A stretch of 64,000 bases of DNA from Fulverythrobacter ferritrahens (GTDB taxonomy: Bacteria > Pseudomonadota > Alphaproteobacteria > Sphingomonadales > Sphingomonadaceae): the NCBI RefSeq assembly GCF_020539485.1, contig NZ_JACDXU010000004.1, positions 1 through 64,000 of the forward strand. Reading direction: 5' to 3'. The translations under genes and the position numbers were made by a program. Shown here one piece after another: positions 58,919 through 64,000 of this stretch; position 1 is the stretch's first letter, and every line of letters starts with the position of its first letter. Below the pieces are notes generated by a model that saw only the letters and a program-made list of their open reading frames with translations, was not told the origin of the DNA and searched no databases.

Positions 58919-59601
58919 GCGCCGAAACCATCTTTTCCGTCTCCGGCCTGACGAAGGGCTTTGGCGAAGGCGAAGCGGGAGCGCTGGTGCTCAAGGGAAT
59001 AGATCTTGCCATGGAGGCAGGGGAAATGGCGGCTTTGCTTGGTCCATCCGGCTCGGGCAAAAGCACGCTGCTCACCATATTGGGCACCCTGATGCGCGCC
59101 AGCGGCGGCAGGCACGAGATGTTGGGGGTTGACCTGATGCAGGCCAGCGACGCGCAGCGTACCGAATTTCGCAGCCGCTATCTTGGCTTCGTCTTCCAGT
59201 TCCACCACCTGCTGCCCGATCTTTCCGCGCTGGAAAATGTCATGATGCCCGCCGCCGCAGCCGCGGGACGGGAAACCCTGGCCATGCGCCAGCGGGCGAT
59301 GGAACTGCTCGATGCGGTGGGGCTGGCCGATCGGCGGGACTACCGACCGTCAGCCATGTCCGGTGGGCAGCGCCAGCGCGCGGCGGTTGCCCGCGCCCTG
59401 ATCAACAATCCGGTGCTGGTTCTGGCTGACGAGCCCACGGGCAATCTGGATCGGCAATCGGCCGATCAGGTGATGGATCTCATTCGCTCCATCAATCGGG
59501 CATCCGACACCAGCTTTCTGATTTCCACACATGACGAACATATCGCGGCCCAGTGTCGGCGCCGGATCGAATTGCTCGATGGCCGGATCGTTCGGTCCTG
59601 A
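58915..59601 (+). CDS. ABC transporter ATPase, MacB/LolD-like
   Basis: 228 residues. Walker A GPSGSGKSTLL, the LolD/MacB-type Q-loop region FVFQFHHLLPDLSALENVMMPA, signature SAMSGGQRQRAAVARAL, Walker B VLVLADEPTGNLD and switch His in STHDEHIA. It powers the permease encoded just upstream. Its ATG overlaps the permease stop. The operon ends here; no substrate is evident. Confidence 0.92.
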   Translation: MSAETIFSVSGLTKGFGEGEAGALVLKGIDLAMEAGEMAALLGPSGSGKSTLLTILGTLMRASGGRHEMLGVDLMQASDAQRTEFRSRYLGFVFQFHHLLPDLSALENVMMPAAAAAGRETLAMRQRAMELLDAVGLADRRDYRPSAMSGGQRQRAAVARALINNPVLVLADEPTGNLDRQSADQVMDLIRSINRASDTSFLISTHDEHIAAQCRRRIELLDGRIVRS

Positions 59602-59626
59602 CCTGTGAACTCAATGCATGTGCGGC

Positions 59627-59660
59627 GAGGCATCGGGCAGAGAGAGGCATCGGGCAGAGA
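59627..59660. repeat. Exact 17-bp tandem duplication
   Basis: GAGGCATCGGGCAGAGA occurs twice in a row (59627-59643, 59644-59660) in the convergent gap between the ABC ATPase and the P450. It is the third short perfect tandem duplication in this window. Confidence 0.92.
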
Positions 59661-59696
59661 ACGGCAGTTTTACCATCTGTGCGGAAAACTGCCGTT
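59660..59696. terminator. Perfect 12-bp inverted repeat between convergent genes (possible bidirectional terminator)
   Basis: AACGGCAGTTTT and AAAACTGCCGTT pair exactly around a 13-nt loop, 59 nt after the ATPase stop and 35 nt before the P450 end. The T and A tracts are inside the stem, not after it, so this is not a textbook terminator. It could also be a protein site or a remnant of a small repeat element. Confidence 0.5.
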
Positions 59697-59730
59697 CTGC
59701 TGATCAGGCGCTTGCCGGGTTCCCAGCCAT

Positions 59731-60894
59731 TTAACCCCGCGCCAGCCTGAGCACCTGCGGGCTGCGGAAGTTGGAGGAAGGTACCCAGGCGAGCTGGCTG
59801 TCCATGCGGGAGAAATCGGGCACGGCGGCCAGGAATTCCTCGAACACGGTCTGGGTCGCCACGCGGGCGAGCATCGAGCCGAGACAGGCATGGACGCCGC
59901 CGCCGAAGCCCAGATGCCGCTTGGGCCTGCGGGCGATGTCATAGAGGTCGGGATCGGGGAACATGCGCTCGTCGCGATTGGCAGAGCCATAGCAGAGCAT
60001 CACGGCATCGCCCGCCTTCATCTGCTGCCCGTGCATTTCCACATCCTGCTGCAGGGTTCGCTTGAACCTCTGGGCGGAAGTGTTGAAGCGCAGGGATTCC
60101 TCCATCGCGTCGGGGATCAGGGTGGGGTCTGCCACCAGCGCGCGGCGGGCATCGGCGAACTCCGCCAGATTGAGCGCGAACATGCCCAGGAAGCCGGACA
60201 GGCTCTCGATCCCGGCCATGATCAGCGTGGTGACGGTCAGCTGCACTTCGCGGTCGAGCAGCTTCTCGCCGTCGATCTCGGCGGTGATGAAGTTGGAAAG
60301 CAGATCGTCGCCGGGGTTCTTCTTGCGCTCCTGCACCAGATTTTCGGCATAATCGGCCATCCAGCGGAAGGCGGCCAGGTGGCGCTCGGTCTTCTGGCGG
60401 GTAACCGGGTCGGTCTGGACCATCAGCACCGCATTGTCGCGCACCTCCTCGGCATTTTCCTTCGGCAAGGCGAACAGGTAGAACAGGAGGTCCACCGTCA
60501 CTTTCGATCCGAAATCATTCACGAAGTCGAAGCTGTCGGCATCGCGGATGGCGGCCAGATGGGCGCGGCAGGATGCGCGGGCAGGGTCGATCACATGGTC
60601 CAGCGCGCGCTTGGTCATGGCGCTCTGGATCAGGGCGCGCAGCCGGTCATGCCGGGGCGGATCGCTGCTGCCCAGCGTGGCGCCGGCACGGCCGGGGAAT
60701 TCGTCCACCAGATTGCCCTTGGCGGAACTGTAGATTTTCCAGTTGGTCAGCGCGGCCAGAATGTCGTGATAGCGCGAGAAGACCCACATGCCGGCCTCCT
60801 CGCTCCAGAAGCAGGGATATTCGTCGCGCAGGGTCTTGTAGGCGGGGAAGGGGTCCGCATCTATTGCGGGCGAATAGGGATCGAATCGGAACAT
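59731..60894 (-). CDS. Cytochrome P450
   Basis: 387 residues, typical bacterial soluble class I size. The heme loop is LGFGGGVHACLGSMLAR with Cys337. The K-helix ExxR is EESLR (Glu266-Arg269), the meander has FPDPDLYDI, and SSDPPRHDRLR is the usual C-helix block. The I-helix oxygen-activation motif is AGIES (227-231), so Ser231 stands where Thr is usual. It should monooxygenate a small hydrophobic substrate with ferredoxin partners encoded elsewhere. It is divergent from the AraC gene, its probable regulator, across 118 nt. Confidence 0.93.
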   Translation of the reverse strand: MFRFDPYSPAIDADPFPAYKTLRDEYPCFWSEEAGMWVFSRYHDILAALTNWKIYSSAKGNLVDEFPGRAGATLGSSDPPRHDRLRALIQSAMTKRALDHVIDPARASCRAHLAAIRDADSFDFVNDFGSKVTVDLLFYLFALPKENAEEVRDNAVLMVQTDPVTRQKTERHLAAFRWMADYAENLVQERKKNPGDDLLSNFITAEIDGEKLLDREVQLTVTTLIMAGIESLSGFLGMFALNLAEFADARRALVADPTLIPDAMEESLRFNTSAQRFKRTLQQDVEMHGQQMKAGDAVMLCYGSANRDERMFPDPDLYDIARRPKRHLGFGGGVHACLGSMLARVATQTVFEEFLAAVPDFSRMDSQLAWVPSSNFRSPQVLRLARG

Positions 60895-61012
60895 CTCGTG
60901 TGCCTCTCACCTTGTCTGGGCGCACTCTAGGTTCCTTCGAGCATGAGGCGTGAGGCAGGATTCCGGCAAACACTTGCACTTTTCGATCATTTAATGGACG
61001 ATACGCGTCACG

Positions 61013-61930
61013 ATGAAGCGCGGTGCGGACCTCACAAAATACAGCCTCTATGGCGAAAAGGATCGGCAAATTGCGCCGGAATTCCTGCATATAGAGCTGA
61101 TTTCCTCTCGGGCCAGATTGCACGATTGGGACATTTCAGCCCACAGTCACTCGACTCTCCACCAGATCATCCTCCTCGATCGCGGGTCGGGAATCCTGCA
61201 TGTGGACGGGCAGGATCTGAACCTCTTTCCCCAGACACTGATCCTGCTGCCCAGCCAGTGCATCCACTCGCTGCATTTCGCACCGGATGCGGAGGGGTGG
61301 GTGCTCTCTTTCGCGGTCGAATTGCTGCACCATCCGCATCTGCCGGGCGCGGCGTCCAGCCCGATGTTCGAAAAAGCGCAGGCTGGCATGGCGCGGATGG
61401 ATCAGGAGGGCAGGGATGTCGCCCGGCTGCGCTGGGTCATGGCCCAGATTGCGGCGGAACAGGAGCTTTCCGGCGGGGGCGGGCTGTCCAATGTGCTGCT
61501 TGCGCAGCTCGGCCTGCTTCTTGCTGCGGCAAGTGCCCTGTTCGAACGAGGTGGCGCTGGTCCCGGCCTCACGCGGCACGCGGCGCTGACACAGCGGTTC
61601 CGCGCTCTGGTCGATCGGAATTTCGCGGCCAACTGGCCGATTTCCCGCTATGCTGGCGAACTTGGCACTACGGAACCTACCCTGACGCGCGCCTGCCGGA
61701 GGGCCTTCGGCAAGGCGCCGGGCGAGATGGTTCAGGCCCGCCTGCTGCTGGAGGCCATGCGCTATCTCACCTATTCGAATGCCAGCATCAGCCAGATCGC
61801 CGGAAGGCTGGGATTTTCCGATCCGGCTTATTTCGCACGGTTCTTCAAGGCCCGTTCGGGAGTGACGGCCAGCGATTTCCGGCGCGCGCGTGCCTGGGTT
61901 TCCGCTGACGAGCGCGAGATTGTGGCCTGA
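61013..61930 (+). CDS. AraC family transcriptional regulator
   Basis: 305 residues. The N-terminal cupin-like sensing domain includes [46 protein letters not shown], like PobR/HpaA-type regulators of hydroxyaromatic catabolism. The C-terminal double helix-turn-helix is [68 protein letters not shown]. It is divergent from the P450 gene, so P450 control is likely. Its 3' end overlaps the convergent sigma54-regulator gene by 103 nt. Confidence 0.9.
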   Translation: MKRGADLTKYSLYGEKDRQIAPEFLHIELISSRARLHDWDISAHSHSTLHQIILLDRGSGILHVDGQDLNLFPQTLILLPSQCIHSLHFAPDAEGWVLSFAVELLHHPHLPGAASSPMFEKAQAGMARMDQEGRDVARLRWVMAQIAAEQELSGGGGLSNVLLAQLGLLLAAASALFERGGAGPGLTRHAALTQRFRALVDRNFAANWPISRYAGELGTTEPTLTRACRRAFGKAPGEMVQARLLLEAMRYLTYSNASISQIAGRLGFSDPAYFARFFKARSGVTASDFRRARAWVSADEREIVA

Positions 61931-63636
61931 CGGGCCTCGAACGTCTTGAGGCGGTAATTGAATTGAGCGCGGGAGAGGCCGAGCGCGGCTGCCGCGCGCG
62001 TGCGGTTTCCGCCATGCGCCTCCAATGCGCTGGTCAGGATGCGATGTTCGATCTCATCCAGTGACAGGCCGGTATCCAGGGCGTCCTGCCCAATATCGTC
62101 GCCTGTGCCGGCGGAGAAAGGCTCACGCTCCAATGGAGCCCGCTCCACTGCGCCTGCGCTGGTCAGGCGATAGCGCGTGTCCCCCAGTTCCTCGCCCGCG
62201 CTGAAAAGGTCATGCACGCCCAGCGGCATACCCGGCTGAGCCATGATTACGCCGCGTTCGATGACGTTTTCCAGCTCGCGCACATTGCCGGGCCAGCCAT
62301 AGCTGAGCATGGCGGAGACGGCCTCCTCGCTGAAGCCGGGCACATCTCGTCCGTGCCGGTCACAGAATTGCTTGAGCAAATGGGCCATCAGCACCGGAAT
62401 GTCCGCCCTCCGCTCCCGCAAGGGTGGGATCGAGATGGGGAAGACGTTCAAGCGGAAGAACAGGTCCGCGCGGAATTCGCCCCGCGTGACGGCCTCGCGC
62501 AGATTGATGTTGGTGGCGGCGACTACCCTGGCATCCACCGGGCGCGAATGGCTGCCGCCGATGGGCTCGACCTCGCCTTCCTGCAACACGCGCAGCAGCT
62601 TTGCCTGCGATGCCATGGAAAGCGTGCCGATTTCATCGAGAAAGATGGTCCCGCCATGGGCGCGTTCGAACTTGCCTTGCCGGCTTGACGTGGCGCCCGT
62701 GAACGCGCCGCGTTCAACGCCGAACAATTCGGCTTCGATCAGCGTTTCCGGCATGGCCGCGCAATTGACCGCGATGAAGGGCTGGTCCTTCCTCGGGCTC
62801 AGCAAATGGAGGCCGCGCGCGAACATTTCCTTGCCGACGCCGCTCTCCCCCAGCAACAGCACGGCGGCCTGGGTTCCGGCGACCTTGCGGGTCTTTTCAA
62901 AGGCCATGTTGAACCCGGCAGAGGCGCCTACCAGCATCTTGTCGGGCCTGCCGCTGCCGCTCCTGCTGGTCACGACCAGCCCTTCGCTTTCGCCGCCGGT
63001 CAGCTGCACCGGAGCCGCGCGGAGATAGAGCAGATCCTGTCCTGCATCCGGCCATTCCTCTTGCGGGCGGCCGACTATCCGGCAGAACTCGTGACCCATG
63101 GCGATACATTCGACCTCGCGATAGACGATCGGGCGGCCGAGGAATTCGGAAGCATAGCCGCTGGCATATCCGATCTGGCTCCAGCCCGCGGGAATCTGGC
63201 CCCGTCCGAATTGCTTGAGATGGGCCGCGCATTCGCTCGAATGGTGCCAGCGATATTCGGAATAGAAGCGGCCTTTCTCGATGTTGACGTCGAAGGCGAT
63301 CTGTTCCGCCAGCACGATGCCTTCCAGCGCATGCATCTGCGGGCCGACCGAGAACATGGCATGCAGGCTGGTGTGAGGCCGCACTTTCATGGCGATTTCC
63401 GCATCCATCGCCCCGACATTGTAGCCTTGTCGGGTGAAGGCCGCGCGGGCGCGATCAAAGCCGATTGCATCGACAACCTCCCGGCGCAGCAGCCCCGTGG
63501 AATCCTCGTGCATCAGCACCATTCGCCGTCCGGCGAGCCAGATATGGCCGGTCTCGGGAGAAAAATGGAGCGTGGCGGCCAGATCCTCCATCACGGGCAT
63601 GGCAGGGGCTTCAACGATGTCGGGCCTGGTTAGCAT
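61828..63636 (-). CDS. Sigma54-dependent activator of the XylR/DmpR/MopR type
   Basis: 602 residues from ATG 63636; an upstream TTG is in frame but weak. Domains: XylR-N aromatic sensor and V4R (residues about 15-195), B-linker, AAA+ domain with Walker A GESGVGKE (263-270), GAFTGA (310-315) that contacts sigma54, and [10 protein letters not shown]. The Fis-type HTH ([24 protein letters not shown]) follows, then about 35 extra residues. By alignment from memory with MopR, phenol contacts His102 and Trp130 and zinc ligands Glu174, Cys177 and Cys185 are kept, but Gly151 stands at the first zinc Cys. An aromatic effector is expected. A sigma54 promoter at 63789 points away from it. Confidence 0.9.
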   Translation of the reverse strand: MLTRPDIVEAPAMPVMEDLAATLHFSPETGHIWLAGRRMVLMHEDSTGLLRREVVDAIGFDRARAAFTRQGYNVGAMDAEIAMKVRPHTSLHAMFSVGPQMHALEGIVLAEQIAFDVNIEKGRFYSEYRWHHSSECAAHLKQFGRGQIPAGWSQIGYASGYASEFLGRPIVYREVECIAMGHEFCRIVGRPQEEWPDAGQDLLYLRAAPVQLTGGESEGLVVTSRSGSGRPDKMLVGASAGFNMAFEKTRKVAGTQAAVLLLGESGVGKEMFARGLHLLSPRKDQPFIAVNCAAMPETLIEAELFGVERGAFTGATSSRQGKFERAHGGTIFLDEIGTLSMASQAKLLRVLQEGEVEPIGGSHSRPVDARVVAATNINLREAVTRGEFRADLFFRLNVFPISIPPLRERRADIPVLMAHLLKQFCDRHGRDVPGFSEEAVSAMLSYGWPGNVRELENVIERGVIMAQPGMPLGVHDLFSAGEELGDTRYRLTSAGAVERAPLEREPFSAGTGDDIGQDALDTGLSLDEIEHRILTSALEAHGGNRTRAAAALGLSRAQFNYRLKTFEARQATISRSSAETQARARRKSLAVTPERALKNRAK

Positions 63637-63788
63637 GGAGTCGCTCTGTTGGAAATTCTGCGGTTGCGAGGCTGTTATGCGCAAAGAGTGTCTGAAATTC
63701 AACGAATGTCGGTGGGCAGGGTGCGGAGCGAAATTGCGATTAATCCATAAGATACTGAAATATAAATATAATTATGCAGTGGAATGAA

Positions 63789-63804
63789 TTGGCACGGACC
63801 TTGC
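63789..63804 (+). promoter_or_regulatory. Sigma54 (-24/-12) promoter
   Basis: TTGGCACGGACCTTGC matches the sigma54 consensus, with GG (63791-63792) and GC (63803-63804) separated by exactly 10 nt. It faces the Tat-signal gene starting about 60 nt downstream, and the divergent DmpR-type activator is the obvious partner. The AT-rich 63740-63780 stretch upstream could hold a bend or IHF site; I could not identify the activator's own palindromes. Confidence 0.85.
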
Positions 63805-63861
63805 GAACTTGCAGCCATACGGCCGGGAGTGTCGCGGCGGTATGGCATGGGAGAAGGAAGA

Positions 63862-64000
63862 GTGTTGGCCCGACCAATTTCGCGCAGGCATTTCATTGCC
63901 TCCACATCCATTATTGCCGCAGCTGGCGCGGTGCCGGCTGCCCGGCTCTGGCAGGCAGGTGCAACCGGCGATGCGGCTCTTTTCGTTTCCGCCGAACATG
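63862..64000 (+). CDS. Tat-exported protein, N-terminal fragment (gene leaves at the right edge)
   Basis: 46 codons visible from GTG 63862; TTG 63865 (better spaced from AAGGA) or in-frame ATG 63847 are alternatives. The product begins MLARPISRRHFIASTSIIAAAGAVPAARLW, a twin-arginine signal (SRRHFIA) with a hydrophobic core and Ala cleavage region. Export of a folded, probably cofactor-containing enzyme is therefore likely. The mature part is too short (QAGATGDAALFVSAEH) to name a family. Driven by the sigma54 promoter at 63789. Confidence 0.75.
   Translation, partial: MLARPISRRHFIASTSIIAAAGAVPAARLWQAGATGDAALFVSAEH

Noticed and set aside
1-64000. Search for CRISPR arrays, tRNA/rRNA genes, transposases, integrases, phage genes and toxin-antitoxin pairs
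   Set aside because: None recognised. Repeats found are short tandem or inverted repeats only. A tRNA or covariance-model scan would be needed to exclude small RNAs fully.

Overview
The window reads as chromosomal DNA of an alphaproteobacterium, most likely a sphingomonad (Novosphingobium/Sphingobium-like). It is GC-rich and densely coded. It carries two large TonB-dependent receptors of the sphingomonad type, a cluster of aromatic/ester catabolism enzymes, RegB/RegA and heme-PAS FixL/FixJ regulators, and a cytochrome bo3-type oxidase. I see no tRNA, rRNA, CRISPR array, transposase or integrase. The genus is inferred from gene content, not proven.

Region 1 (1-11.2 kb) looks like a substrate-specific catabolic and uptake cluster. 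It holds the end of an aldehyde dehydrogenase, a secreted SnoaL-like protein, a tannase/feruloyl-esterase-family hydrolase, a MarR regulator, two DUF3237 proteins flanking a CocE/NonD hydrolase, a second SnoaL-like protein, an IclR regulator, a TonB receptor and a TPP-dependent enzyme. Three intergenic regions carry the same palindrome, GTTGA-N4-TCAAC, which suggests one shared regulon. Region 2 (11.2-20.7 kb) pairs a beta-propeller histidine kinase and its LuxR-type response regulator with a divergent 1132-residue TonB receptor and a periplasmic PQQ dehydrogenase.

Region 3 (20.8-28 kb) is an osmotic-stress block: an MscS-type channel gene broken by an exact 20-bp tandem duplication, a DUF421 gene pair, and otsB-GH15-otsA for trehalose. 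Region 4 (27.4-34.3 kb) is a TetR-controlled tripartite RND efflux operon. Region 5 (34.3-37 kb) holds copper-related small genes (PCuAC, DUF2946) and an MFS transporter.

Region 6 (37-56.2 kb) is an oxygen-response neighbourhood. It contains cyoABCD-SURF1-regB-regA with a perfect FNR box upstream, a pirin/LysR pair, a hydrolase, a nitroreductase, a Crp/Fnr regulator with its own FNR-type box, and a complete agmatine deiminase energy operon (putrescine carbamoyltransferase, antiporter, agmatine deiminase, carbamate kinase). A universal stress protein and fixLJ complete it. Together these could switch respiration and substrate-level ATP formation when oxygen falls.

Region 7 (56.6-64 kb) has a MacAB/Lol-like ABC exporter, a cytochrome P450 with a divergent AraC regulator, and a DmpR/XylR-type sigma54 activator. 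That activator faces a near-consensus sigma54 promoter for a Tat-exported protein cut off by the window end.
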